From: an uncultured bacterium
GTDB lineage: Bacteria; Chloroflexota; Anaerolineae; J036; Brachytrichaceae
Assembly: GCA_903873965.1 (NCBI GenBank)
Contig: CAIQQO010000341.1
Coordinates: forward strand, 1-36,284
DNA length: 36,284 nt
Reading direction: 5' to 3'
Shown here: in pieces, positions 15,839 through 24,815 of the stretch
How positions within the stretch are numbered: the first letter of the stretch is position 1
Layout of the letters: every line of letters begins with the position of its first letter
Made by a program: the position numbers and the translations under genes
Notes under the pieces: model-generated
The model's database searches: none
Seen by the model: the letters and a program-made list of their open reading frames with translations, nothing else
Told to the model about the DNA's origin: nothing

Positions 15839-16402
15839 ATGGAACTCACGATTCAGGGTCACGGAATGGAACTGGGCAATGGATTCGAGAACTTCGTGCG
15901 TCGCAAGACGGGCAAGCTCGAACGTTATCTTCCCGGCATCGAGGAAGTTCGTGTGGAGGTGACCAAAGAGAGCGCGAAAGAAGACGCGACCAAGACGCTG
16001 GAGTTGACGATACGGCGCAGGCGCACGCTGTTACGCGTGGAAGAACAGAACGCTGACCCATTCGCGGCATTGGATTCCGCCCTTGACAAGATGAACCAAC
16101 GCATCGCAAGGTACAAGGGGCGCCGAATGGATCGTCGCCACGATGGCAATGTATCGGATGAGGACGCAGAATTGGCGCAAGCCGAAGCACTGCCGATATC
16201 TGAAGACGGCATCGTCCCTGAGCAGAAGCTGGTTCGCACCAAGAGCTTCACCACAGTTCCCATGGGTACAGACGAAGCCATCGAACAGATGGAATTGTTG
16301 GGTCATGATTTCTTCGTCTTTATGCATGCGGATGATGGCACGATTAAGGTAGTCTATCGTCGCAAGAGTGGCGACTACGGTATGCTGCAGCCTGAAAAGT
16401 AG
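15839..16402 (+). CDS. hpf: Ribosome hibernation promoting factor, long form
   Basis: 187 aa, the dimerising long HPF that makes 100S ribosomes in stationary phase or stress. N-terminal S30AE domain (1-105: ELTIQGHGMELGNGFENFVR, DKMNQRIARYKGRRMDRRH), an acidic linker (about 108-130), and the C-terminal dimerisation domain (VRTKSFTTVPMGTDEAIEQM then LLGHDFFVFMHADDG and KVVYRRKSGDYGMLQPE). Complete, with SD GAGGAG 7 nt before the ATG. It lies 88 bp after comF, as in many Gram-positive genomes where comFC and hpf are neighbours. A perfect stem-loop without T-run follows at 16448-16478. Confidence 0.95.
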   Translation: MELTIQGHGMELGNGFENFVRRKTGKLERYLPGIEEVRVEVTKESAKEDATKTLELTIRRRRTLLRVEEQNADPFAALDSALDKMNQRIARYKGRRMDRRHDGNVSDEDAELAQAEALPISEDGIVPEQKLVRTKSFTTVPMGTDEAIEQMELLGHDFFVFMHADDGTIKVVYRRKSGDYGMLQPEK

Positions 16403-16447
16403 TGCATGGCTGGTTTTGTCGGAAGTCAGAAGTTATAAATCAGAAAC

Positions 16448-16478
16448 CAGAGGCAATCCACGTATCGGATTGCCTCTG
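16448..16478. terminator. Stem-loop between convergent hpf and EEP genes
   Basis: CAGAGGCAATCC (16448-16459), 7-nt loop, GGATTGCCTCTG (16467-16478): a perfect 12-bp stem. No T-run follows on either strand. It lies between the ends of convergent genes and probably limits read-through or protects the 3' ends of both mRNAs. Confidence 0.6.
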
Positions 16479-16496
16479 TGCGTTATTCCCTCATCA

Positions 16497-17600
16497 TTAA
16501 TGGTGATCTGTCCAAACCAGGTCGCTGACGACGGCTATGTGGTCGGATTGGCCGATTACCGCTGTTTGTGCGTGGATAGTGCGGAAGTCCATCGAATGCA
16601 GAACGTAATCCAGGCGCAGTAGTCCGACGGGGATCGTCCGATCAAGTAAACCACCGTCCGCTTTGAGTCTATTGGGCAGTGGTAGCGGGATATGGGACAG
16701 CTTAAATACGGGTGCGGGGAAGGTGAGTCCAAACCCAACGCCAACATCGCGCCAGCTATCACTGTAGTGCTGTGTCAACATGCGATAGGCGGTCGTCTGT
16801 TCGGTAGTGTTCATATCGCCGGCGATGATGACGGGGCGCGTCTCGCCAGACAGGTATTTGAGCACATCGTTTACCTCGCTTTCACGTAGTGCATAGGTGA
16901 CATCGACGGCATAGGGCAGGTCATCCAGGTGAGTAACGCCATAGGTCTATGTCGGGTGCATGTTCACCAGCACCACTTCCTGTCCATCGATCGTGGCGAT
17001 GACCACTTGCGACGTGCGCCCGCGCGTCGTCTCCTCAATCACTTGGTCAGGGCGCAACGGGTATTTGCTGAACACCAGCTTCCCTTCGTGGGGCAACCCG
17101 GACAACTCACTGGCGATGTAAGGATAGGTTGGGCGCAATCCTCGTAGCAGTGCATCGACGCCGCGCGGCGTCAGCTCCTGTGTAAACACGACGTCGGCAT
17201 TTTGCGCCAGAATGTGATCGATCAACGCCTGCTCATCGCTCCCGTAGTAGGGAAAGGGAATGTTAAAGGTCATCACGCGCAGGGCATTGATGCCGGCAGA
17301 CTGCGCTCGCAAGGGTATGGGAATCAGCAGCGCGCCATATTGTGCGAAGAAGAGCGTTGCGCCTGCGAACACCGCAAGGAGCGCACTGCGTCGGCGCGTC
17401 AACAAGGCGATTGGGGCTAATACCAGCAACGGCGCATACAGATACAGCGCAAATGTGTCAGCTAGCGCAAGCAACCACCAGCTATCTCCGAACAGTTGCC
17501 CGGTTATCCAACGCAGGTATAGGCCAGCACAATAGACTACTGTCATTCCGGTGATGATGCCAGAAAGGCATCTGCGTACCCTGGTTGCTGTTTGCCTCAC
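16497..17600 (-). pseudogene. Membrane-anchored EEP-family protein with in-frame TAG
   Basis: Endonuclease/exonuclease/phosphatase family protein interrupted by a single TAG at 16949-16947; both halves are in the same frame and otherwise complete (368 codons from GTG 17600 including stops). The first half has three hydrophobic segments (about residues 12-30, 42-68, 72-95) and then the EEP core: VMTFNIPF, VVFTQELTPRG (catalytic Glu) and VVLVNMHPT just before the TAG. After it the frame continues TYGVTHLDDLPYAVDVTYAL, then IIAGDMNTT (Asp/Asn), LLRLDYVL and IGQSDHIAVVS (Asp/His). All catalytic motifs thus survive, split by one codon. A very recent nonsense mutation, a sequencing error or stop-codon read-through would explain this. 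No SD; a TACACT hexamer lies 7 nt before the GTG. Confidence 0.85.
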
Positions 17601-18125
17601 GCTTAAGAGTGTAGTGAGAAGCCGTGGTTTTTTGTGTCTTGCTGGCCTACGGCATACAGGCGATTGATGTATGATTTTGAAATGACGGTGGCGTTATCGT
17701 TCGCACGCCATTGAAACTGTCTTTTTGCGATTTCATGACGACCCGACATGAGCAAAAAACGTAAAATCGCTTCGTTCATAGGCTTATTGACGACCATTGT
17801 ATTTGTGATATGCGCTGTTGGTATCATCACACCCTTTGCGATCATCGAGCCGCCTTTCTATGCCGAAGCCTTCGACAACAAGCACAGTGAATCAATATAC
17901 GAATGCAGACTACGGCGACGTCGATCTGTGGACGCGGCAATTGGGATGGGATGACTTTAATATCCGCGGGTATGAGGCAGGGCGTTGTCACGCAGACGCA
18001 GTATAGCGTTTTCAATGTCGATATCAGGATATCAAGACGTTTTGGCGTAGTTGAGATGCCGGGTTATAGCAGATCGCAAATCATCAGTGACAACGCCTTT
18101 GAGATCTGCCGGCGCTGACCCCGGG
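17601..18125. other. 525-bp region without an intact gene
   Basis: Lies between the divergent starts side of the EEP gene and the end of smpB. I found no tRNA, small RNA or clear promoter pair. The only protein-like signal is a short plus-strand frame at 17748-17954, listed separately, followed in the +1 frame by a protein-like stretch to about 18006. GCAGATC/GATCTGC arms (7 bp, about 26 nt apart) near 18070-18112 lie downstream of smpB but have no T-run. Confidence 0.5.
17748..18006 (+). pseudogene. Possible decayed small membrane-protein gene
   Basis: The frame from ATG 17748 starts MSKKRKIASFIGLLTTIVFV and continues as a convincing basic head plus transmembrane helix up to IIEPPFYAEAFDN, then turns into Arg-rich noise and stops at 17954. 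From about 17880 the next frame gives QYTNADYGDVDLWTRQLGWD and then DDFNIRGYE, ending at 18006. A single frameshift would join them into a protein of about 85 residues. No SD is visible and I recognise no family, so this may be chance. Confidence 0.25.
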
Positions 18126-18593
18126 CTATCTTTCCCGCAGGGCGCGATCGATGTCTCGCTGCGCATCGCGCTTCGCGACAGATTCGCGTTTGTCGTACAT
18201 CTTTTTGCCCTTCGCCAGTGCGATCTCGACTTTGGCGCGCCCGTGTTTCAGGTAGAGCTTGGTGGCGACAGTCGTAAAGCCCTGCCGTTCGGTCCCGCGC
18301 ACGATCTCGGCGATTTCCTTCTTGTGCAGTAACAACTTTCGCTCGCGTTTCTCTTCCACTCCAGCACTGAATCCCGTTGCCATCGCATATGACCCTATGT
18401 GCGCCTGTTGCAGCCACGCTTCACCGCTGCGGATATAGACATATGCGTCGCGTAAGTCCACATGCCCGGCGCGGATCGATTTGATCTCGCCGCCAGTCAG
18501 TACCATACCCGCTTCATAGCGCGTACCCAGTTCATATTCAAAAGACGCCCGCCTGTTATGCGCGACGATCTTGATGTTTGCATCTTTATCCAT
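18126..18593 (-). CDS. smpB: SsrA-binding protein
   Basis: Binds tmRNA and delivers it to stalled ribosomes for trans-translation. 155 aa, standard length. Conserved blocks: IKIVAHNRRASFEYELGTRY, GMVLTGGEIKSIRAGHVDLR, the KKEIAEIV and YLKHGRAKVEIALAKGKKMY strands, and the basic C-terminal tail DKRESVAKRDAQRDIDRAL that enters the mRNA channel. The tmRNA gene itself is not in the window. ATG 18593 has only a weak SD (GAG). It is the last of four minus-strand genes, 52 bp after thrC. Confidence 0.96.
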   Translation of the reverse strand: MDKDANIKIVAHNRRASFEYELGTRYEAGMVLTGGEIKSIRAGHVDLRDAYVYIRSGEAWLQQAHIGSYAMATGFSAGVEEKRERKLLLHKKEIAEIVRGTERQGFTTVATKLYLKHGRAKVEIALAKGKKMYDKRESVAKRDAQRDIDRALRER

Positions 18594-18615
18594 TTCTTAC
18601 TCAAAAGAAGTCCGA

Positions 18616-18643
18616 TTCCAATCTCCAATCTCTGATCTCTGAC
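18616..18643 (-). repeat. Degenerate intergenic repeat, shared with other gaps
   Basis: On the minus strand this gap contains GTCAGAGATCAGA (18643-18631) and GGAGATTGGAA (18626-18616). The first occurs exactly at 10528-10540 (plus strand, in the glnK terminator) and the second at 28304-28314 (plus). Looser copies lie at 24708-24723 (minus, GGAGATTAGAGAT) and near 16427-16452 (plus, GTCAGAAGTTATAAATCAGA). All are between genes. I infer a dispersed short repeat; low-complexity chance similarity is possible. Confidence 0.4.
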
Positions 18644-18645
18644 TT

Positions 18646-19923
18646 CTATTCTCCAACCTCTTCCAACTTGCCTTGAATGCGATGTATTCTTCCTGCCGTA
18701 GCGGCAAGGGCGGATTTAACATCCTTTAATCCGCTGCCAGTCAGTTGTAACACAACCTCGTCGTCGATGTGGATCCCGCCGAGTTGCAGCGCTTTGCGCA
18801 AACCAACATAGGCCGCTGCGCAGGCCGGTTCGACAAACACCGCCGCATCCTGTGCCAGCACATGCATGGCCTCAAGCATTTCCTCATCCGTTGCTTCCAC
18901 GAAAAGGCCGTCGGTTTCGCGAATAGCACGTAGGGCCATCACACCATCGCGAGGCAGATCAACACTGATGCCACTCGCGATAGTGCTGGATGATACCGTA
19001 TCGATGTGTTCTGTGCCTGTCTGCCAGGCGCGATACAACGCCGGAGCAAGTGTGGCTGTGACCCCAATGAAACGTGGCATTTTGTCGATCCATTCCACCG
19101 CCAGTAAATCCTTGAATCCCTTGTGAATCCCGCTGATGATATTGCCGTCACCTACCGGTACGATCATCACATCAGGCGACCTGAAAGGAGAAAAGGAAGG
19201 CGAGAGTTGATGACCTTCCTTGCTACCAAGCTCCTCCGCGATCTCAAATGCCGCCGTCTTCTTGCCTTCACGGGTGTAAGGATTGATACCCGTATTGCGG
19301 TTGTACCAGCCGTAAGCCTGGCTAGCTTGCGTGGAGAGATCGAATGCATCGTCATAACTACCTTCGACAGCATACACTTCTGCACCATGGATCAGGATTT
19401 GCGCCAGTTTCCCTTCAGGCGTGCTTTGCGGCACGAAAATGACTGTGCGCAAATCGGTTCCCGCGCACAAGGTCACCAGCGAAGACGCCGCATTACCAGT
19501 CGATGCAGCGCAGATCGTTTTTACACCTGTTTCCAATGCCCGTGCAATCACCATCGAACTGGCGCGGTCTTTGAATGAACTGGATGGCAGACGCGTATCA
19601 TCTTTGAGCCAGATAGTTCTGACTTTCAGATCACGCTCGATTCGTGGAGCGCGGTATAGCGGCGACCAGCCGAACGATGAGAGTGGCGATGGCGGTAGTC
19701 CTCTCTGGTCGGGGACTGTCGTCGGTAGAAAAATATCGTAATGCCATGCAGAGCGATCGGGTGAAGACGCAATGTGGCGTGGATCGACGGCGCGCTTTAT
19801 GGCCGCATAGTCGTAACAAGCGTCGAGGTTGTTCCCATCGTGCGGGCAGGTGTAAGTCACCTCATCGTGTGCATAAGTTTGCCCGCACTGAGTACAGCGA
19901 AATCCCAGAAGATGTGTGTTCAT
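18646..19923 (-). CDS. thrC: Threonine synthase (PLP, with N-terminal zinc ribbon)
   Basis: PLP-dependent conversion of O-phosphohomoserine to threonine. 425 aa from ATG 19923, which starts MNTHLLGFRCTQCGQTYAHD; the frame is open to 19962 but that would overlap the pfk end. The N-terminal FRCTQC ... YTCPHDGNN looks like a metal-binding ribbon found in archaeal-type threonine synthases. PLP Lys is in SSSFKDRASS, the phosphate-binding Ser/Gly loop is VPVGDGNIISG, and STGNAASSL is the substrate loop. An insertion of about 15 residues (LGSKEGHQLSPSFSPF) precedes the Gly loop. Cysteate synthase is a close paralogue and cannot be fully ruled out. It lies 35 bp after pfk. Confidence 0.87.
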   Translation of the reverse strand: MNTHLLGFRCTQCGQTYAHDEVTYTCPHDGNNLDACYDYAAIKRAVDPRHIASSPDRSAWHYDIFLPTTVPDQRGLPPSPLSSFGWSPLYRAPRIERDLKVRTIWLKDDTRLPSSSFKDRASSMVIARALETGVKTICAASTGNAASSLVTLCAGTDLRTVIFVPQSTPEGKLAQILIHGAEVYAVEGSYDDAFDLSTQASQAYGWYNRNTGINPYTREGKKTAAFEIAEELGSKEGHQLSPSFSPFRSPDVMIVPVGDGNIISGIHKGFKDLLAVEWIDKMPRFIGVTATLAPALYRAWQTGTEHIDTVSSSTIASGISVDLPRDGVMALRAIRETDGLFVEATDEEMLEAMHVLAQDAAVFVEPACAAAYVGLRKALQLGGIHIDDEVVLQLTGSGLKDVKSALAATAGRIHRIQGKLEEVGE

Positions 19924-19958
19924 AATCGATGTCCGACGCTTGTCGTGCTCAGTTTCCC

Positions 19959-21080
19959 TCAATCTCCCAAACAGGTGCCAACGCTACGCGCTGTTGCTAC
20001 CCATGCGTGATCTGGCGGTACGAATTTGAGTTTGCCGGCTACTTCTTCCAACGGTACGGGTTGGGTTGTGTCGCCTTTGGCTGCTACCATGACACCGAAG
20101 ACGCCCTTGTCAATCAGGTCTGCACAGGCGGTACCAAGACGGGTAGCCAGCAACCGGTCTGCGGCAGATGGCGTACCGCCACGTTGTAAATATCCCAGGA
20201 TGGTGACGCGTGATTCGAGTCCAGTCAGTTGCTCAAGTTGCGCAGCCAGCCGCAGCGTGTTGCCAGCGTGCGCCAGCTCAAGTTGTGCCATGTCAGCTTC
20301 GGCTTTAGCAATCTCCTTTTTATTTTTCGCTTTTTCGAGTCGCTCCTGTGCGCCGCGCCGCGATGCAGCTTCCTGTTTCGAGATGGCGCCTTCGGCCACT
20401 GCCACGATGCTGAATCGTTTACCACTGGCGCTGCGCCCACGAATCGCCTTGGCGACTAGTTCTACATCATAGGGCACTTCAGGTATCAGGATGACGTCGG
20501 CGCCGCCTGCGATACCTGCGCCCAGCGCAAGCCAGCCAACTTTGTTGCCCATGATCTCGACAACCACGATGCGGTGATGACTGTGCGCCGTGCTATGCAA
20601 CCGATCGATGGCTTCTGTGGCGACGCTGAGTGCCGTGTCAAAGCCAAAGGTGTAATCGGTTTTGATGACATCGTTGTCGATTGTCTTTGGCAGTGTCATG
20701 ACGTTTAGCCCTTTTTGCAGCAGGCGATAAGCATTTTTTGCCGTACCACCGCCGCCCAGGCACACCAATACATCGAGGTTGTGCTGGTGGTAGTTTTCCA
20801 CCATCACGTCAGTCATGTCCATCAACTTGCCGCCGACAGGCATGCGATGTGGTTTGTCGCGACTCGTGCCCAGAATCGTGCCGCCCACTGTCAAAATGCC
20901 GGAGAGCGCGTTACTGTCCAGCTCCATGATGCGGTTCTCCATGAAACCGCGGAAACCATCGCGGAAGCCGATCACCTGCATACCGTAGCTGTTCAACGCA
21001 GCCTTGCCAACACCACGAATCGCAGCGTTGAGTCCGGGGCTGTCGCCGCCTGATGTAAGAATGCCAACACACTTTGCCAT
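19959..21080 (-). CDS. pfkA: 6-phosphofructokinase, group III
   Basis: Phosphorylates fructose 6-phosphate, the committing step of glycolysis. 373 aa with [18 protein letters not shown] at the N-terminus, [32 protein letters not shown] and [20 protein letters not shown] charged helical insertion ([20 protein letters not shown], about 243-262) sits in the small domain. The donor-site residues are mixed: position 104 (E. coli numbering) is Gly112, as in ATP enzymes, while position 124 is Lys132, as in pyrophosphate enzymes, and the usual Asp103 is Gly111 ([10 protein letters not shown]). This pattern is known in group III enzymes, so the donor (ATP or PPi) is uncertain. SD GGAGG lies 10 nt before the ATG. 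It follows the TPR lipoprotein gene by 39 bp. Confidence 0.92.
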   Translation of the reverse strand: MAKCVGILTSGGDSPGLNAAIRGVGKAALNSYGMQVIGFRDGFRGFMENRIMELDSNALSGILTVGGTILGTSRDKPHRMPVGGKLMDMTDVMVENYHQHNLDVLVCLGGGGTAKNAYRLLQKGLNVMTLPKTIDNDVIKTDYTFGFDTALSVATEAIDRLHSTAHSHHRIVVVEIMGNKVGWLALGAGIAGGADVILIPEVPYDVELVAKAIRGRSASGKRFSIVAVAEGAISKQEAASRRGAQERLEKAKNKKEIAKAEADMAQLELAHAGNTLRLAAQLEQLTGLESRVTILGYLQRGGTPSAADRLLATRLGTACADLIDKGVFGVMVAAKGDTTQPVPLEEVAGKLKFVPPDHAWVATARSVGTCLGD

Positions 21081-21119
21081 GACAGTAAATCCTCCACCGA
21101 TGATTCTAGAGCATACAGC

Positions 21120-24100
21120 CTACTTTTCCAGCACGGCTACGACTTCATCAGTGGCTTCTCTGCTGGATCCGATCACCAGTGTTACAAAGCGATCTTTTTG
21201 CTTGAGATAGACGCTGCTGTCAGGATCATGCCATGTGTGTTCTGTAACAGGCCCGACAAGGTTCTTCACATCCTCGGTAAATGTCGTGCGGTGGCGCATC
21301 CAGACCTGGGTGAACTGATAGAACTCATCAGACTCGGCCTGGTTGTCCCAGTAGGTTTTCATCACAATGACATAGGTATTGCTGCTGCCTTTCTGCAGAA
21401 GCACATAGTGATCACCGCCCCAGCCCATGGCTGCCACATTAGCCGCACCTGGACCCATGTGCTGCGCAAATATCAACTGCCAACCCAGTTCCCCCATGAC
21501 ATTGTCATTGACCGCGTGCCAATCGCCTTTTAGTGTAGGCGTGATGACAGGTAGGCTGACCTCAACCGGGCCATGGTTCTGCTGGTACTTGTCAGGATGA
21601 AGAATCTGCTCTGTAGAGTGCGGCGGGTTGGCATACAGCTTGTTAACGGCCGTCCATTGGCCGTTCTGGTAAATCTTGTAAACGTAGTTCAGCCCTTCTT
21701 CATAAGGAAAAATAAACGAAGCGCTCATAAAAGACGGCACGCTGTCGATGGTGGCCATGTTGACGTTGGCAGAATCTGAACGCGCCTTGGCCAGGTCTAC
21801 GACCGGGACAAAATTGTTGCGATACAGAATCATCGATAGCGTGGCATCACCTTCAATCAGCGACGTCAGCGCCAGGCATTCATCGTCGTTTTTGCATTGG
21901 CTGTCCATTTTCTGCAGGTCGAAATTTTGGTCCTGCAGAGCGTGCACATATTCATGCGCAATCGTCATCTGGTCGTCAGCGCTGGTTTCGCCATCTTTAC
22001 GCACAACCATCTTCTTGTCTTTTGTCGTGTAGTATCCCGCCACCTGATCGGCCTGCATGTTGGTCACAAGCTTATTCAAGTCACTTTTGGGATCGAGAAC
22101 GCCAAACAGAATCATGGCTTGTTGGTCCGCCTGGCGCAGCTTCTCTACCTTATCGTCTACGCTTGTGCTGAAGTGCTTGCGCATGTCGTCCAGTGTGACA
22201 AAGGCAAACGGGACAGTGCGTTTGGCTGTCAGTTCACGCAAACCTGCGGCATCAGTTTCTACCTGGCTGACGGACGCCATAGCCTGCGCTCCAGGACCGC
22301 GCATGAACTTCATATTCGTGACAAACTGCGATACCGTATCGAAGCCCATGATGTAGCGGCGAATCAGATTCCGATCAGCCTGCGCATATGCCTTGAGTAT
22401 GCCATTGGGACTCAGCTTGGATTGCACACCTGTGACCGATGGCTCAATGCGCGATACCACGGCAGCGGCAACGCTGGCCGTCCATCCCAGGTACACTACC
22501 TCATCATTGGGTTGTACGGGCGATGAAATAGTGACAACCATGCTGCGCCCTTCGTTCGGGATATCTTCCACGCTGACGCGCACGCCGTTCTTGATGCTTT
22601 TCTGAATTGTCTTTGTCACCAGCGCAATAGCATCTTCCTCATCCAGTGTGTAGCCAATATCCAACGCACTGATCAATACGCTGATTGGGCTGGTGGTGCT
22701 GCTCGACTCACTGGAACTACTGCTTGAGCTGCCACTAGCGCTCGTTGAAGTGGAACTTTGCGCCAGCTTCTGGAAGGTTTCGAGATGGGTTTTAGCCTCG
22801 CTGTAATCCTTCAGATCAAGCTTGGCCACGCCAATGTACAGATGCGCCGTTTCATTTTCAGGCTGTTTATCCAGAACGGCCTGCAAAAACTTGACCGCCT
22901 CGCTGGCCTTGCCGCGAGTGGCAAGAACCATGCCCAGCACCTGCTTTGCCCGGATGTTTTCAGGTTCCATCGCGATGGCAGTACGTGCATGAGTCTCGGC
23001 CAGGTCCAGGTTTTCCTCTAACATCAGAATCGCGGCCAGCGAGTAATGTGCAGACGTTGTCTTCGGGTTTTGTGCGAGTGCGATGAGTAACTCGCGGCGC
23101 TTGGCCGTTATGGATGGTTGTGCGAGTGACATTTGCGTATGCACATTGGACCCGCTTGGGCTATACAGGAGCGCCTTGGCAAAAGCGGCGTCGGCCTCAT
23201 CCCAACGTTGTTGTGATTGATAAGCTGCTGCGATTGTCAGGTAGGCGAAACTGTTTGTGGGTTCGAGATCAATGGCTTTGCGGAAATACTCCAGCGCCTT
23301 GCTTGTGTCTTTGGCGCACAACTTGGCCATGCCCATCCCGATAGTGCTCTCGGGGTTGCGCGGTAGTTCGCTCAGGAGTGATTCGTATTGTCGGGCACTC
23401 TGATCGCATTCCTTGCGCTCAAGAAAAACCTGGGCGAGAACAGTGCGCGCGCCTCTATCTTTAGGATCAATCTCGATTGCCTTGCGCGCTTCAGCTTCAG
23501 CCTTGTCGTTATCGGATTTTGCCATGTATAGCAAGGCGCGCAACACAGGTGGATCTACCGATAGGGGCGCCAACTGCTGTGCGTGGTCGATGGTTCCGGC
23601 GGCAGCGTCAAATTCCTTTTGATCCAGTTGCAGATAAGCTAGGCGCAATATCGCTGGCACGTAACCGGGGGCTAATGCCAATGTGTCGCTGAGTGCCTTG
23701 CGCGCTAGGTCAAACCGTTCCGAATTGTCCCAGTAACGCGACATACTGAACTGATAGGGCGCAAACCTGGGTCTCAGCTGCACTGCTTTCTCGAGTGCTA
23801 CTCGCGCGCGCGCATAGTCGGCCGTGCTCGTATAGTAACTGCCCAGTATGGCGACGACTTCGGCTGAATCCGGGTTCAGCGCGTAAGCTTGTTCGATGGC
23901 ATCCTTTGCTTTGCCATATTGCTGATCCGCCATATAAGCCATTGCGAGTACCGAGTGTGCATAAGCATCCGATCTGTTCAATGCCACTGCTTTTTCAGCG
24001 CTCTTAATCGCATCGACAAGCGCGCCCTTTCTGATTAAGGTGATCGCCAGAACCGTATGTGCATAGGCATTGTCCGGGCCAAGTTCCACAGCATGCAATG

Positions 24101-24437
24101 TCTCAGTCAACGCGTCCGCGTATTTTTGTTCCCATTGGTATACCAGTCCCAGCCCGGCATGCGCATCTGCGTTTTCAGGTTCAATCGCGATGATCTGTTG
24201 ATAGGTTTTCTCTGCGCCCGTGAAGTCCGTATCGTAAAGTAACGTTTCGCCCTTCTTGATTAAGGCTGCAGTATCGATCGGGGTAGGCAATGGCACTAGT
24301 GTTGGCACCGCAGTCTCTGTCGGCGCAACGCTTGGCACCGGAGTATTTGTTGCACTGGGTGCTGGCTGGCAAGCCGAAATCATAGCCGCAATGACTGACG
24401 TTATGCAGATACCATACAAGCGACGGTGGTGAATCAT
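21120..24437 (-). CDS. TPR lipoprotein fused to an HExxH metallopeptidase domain
   Basis: 1105 aa. ATG 24437 has SD GGAGG just upstream. Signal peptide with lipobox MISAC, lipidated Cys23, then a Thr/Pro-rich tether (TNTPVPSVAPTETAVPTLVP). Residues about 50-555 are a long array of roughly a dozen TPR units (for example YQQIIAIEPENADAHAGLGL, AIEIDPKDRGARTVLAQVFL). A Ser-rich linker (about 558-585) leads to a C-terminal half with a zinc peptidase signature: HEYVH at 828-832 and a candidate third ligand Glu862 in LIEGDAT, a gluzincin-like spacing of 30 residues. The C-terminus has WGGDHYVLLQKGSSNTYVIV. Likely an extracellular, membrane-tethered scaffold-protease; the substrate is unknown. It appears to head the minus-strand series with pfk, thrC and smpB. 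Confidence 0.85.
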   Translation of the reverse strand: MIHHRRLYGICITSVIAAMISACQPAPSATNTPVPSVAPTETAVPTLVPLPTPIDTAALIKKGETLLYDTDFTGAEKTYQQIIAIEPENADAHAGLGLVYQWEQKYADALTETLHAVELGPDNAYAHTVLAITLIRKGALVDAIKSAEKAVALNRSDAYAHSVLAMAYMADQQYGKAKDAIEQAYALNPDSAEVVAILGSYYTSTADYARARVALEKAVQLRPRFAPYQFSMSRYWDNSERFDLARKALSDTLALAPGYVPAILRLAYLQLDQKEFDAAAGTIDHAQQLAPLSVDPPVLRALLYMAKSDNDKAEAEARKAIEIDPKDRGARTVLAQVFLERKECDQSARQYESLLSELPRNPESTIGMGMAKLCAKDTSKALEYFRKAIDLEPTNSFAYLTIAAAYQSQQRWDEADAAFAKALLYSPSGSNVHTQMSLAQPSITAKRRELLIALAQNPKTTSAHYSLAAILMLEENLDLAETHARTAIAMEPENIRAKQVLGMVLATRGKASEAVKFLQAVLDKQPENETAHLYIGVAKLDLKDYSEAKTHLETFQKLAQSSTSTSASGSSSSSSSESSSTTSPISVLISALDIGYTLDEEDAIALVTKTIQKSIKNGVRVSVEDIPNEGRSMVVTISSPVQPNDEVVYLGWTASVAAAVVSRIEPSVTGVQSKLSPNGILKAYAQADRNLIRRYIMGFDTVSQFVTNMKFMRGPGAQAMASVSQVETDAAGLRELTAKRTVPFAFVTLDDMRKHFSTSVDDKVEKLRQADQQAMILFGVLDPKSDLNKLVTNMQADQVAGYYTTKDKKMVVRKDGETSADDQMTIAHEYVHALQDQNFDLQKMDSQCKNDDECLALTSLIEGDATLSMILYRNNFVPVVDLAKARSDSANVNMATIDSVPSFMSASFIFPYEEGLNYVYKIYQNGQWTAVNKLYANPPHSTEQILHPDKYQQNHGPVEVSLPVITPTLKGDWHAVNDNVMGELGWQLIFAQHMGPGAANVAAMGWGGDHYVLLQKGSSNTYVIVMKTYWDNQAESDEFYQFTQVWMRHRTTFTEDVKNLVGPVTEHTWHDPDSSVYLKQKDRFVTLVIGSSREATDEVVAVLEK

Positions 24438-24815
24438 GTGATCCCTCCGGATTAATACGAACATGAGCAATGGTTTTGAGTAACGATTAAGTTAAGTATA
24501 TTCAAGAGGCACATATTCACGCTTAAATTCTCCTTTCACGATACACTTGCGGCTCGCATGTGAGTGAACCGCAGTCCAGTTTTCACAGCAATGAGAATGA
24601 AATCCGGCCTGAACTGACGATGGAGGACTTTGTGAATACAGCGGCGACTTCAAATCGCGTCAAAGGGGATTTAGCGAGCGTGCTGCATTATAGTTGAATG
24701 GAGTTCTGTCATCTCTAATCTCCATTTCGTCAGTATATCATTCACTGATGACTGGTATGCTGGCGTCGACTTGGTGCGCTGGCAGCTTGGTATTATTAGC
24801 TTTGGAGGAAGAGTA
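24438..24815. other. 378-bp divergent intergenic region
   Basis: Separates the minus-strand TPR lipoprotein from the plus-strand PhyH gene. On the minus strand TATACT (24500-24495) lies about 60 bp before the lipoprotein ATG and could be its -10, but no good -35 is present. On the plus side TATTAT (24791-24796, in CTTGGTATTATTAGC) lies upstream of the PhyH SD, with TCGACT 19 bp before it as a weak -35. A degenerate GGAGATTAGAGAT repeat sits at 24708-24723 (minus). No gene or stable RNA was found. Confidence 0.4.
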
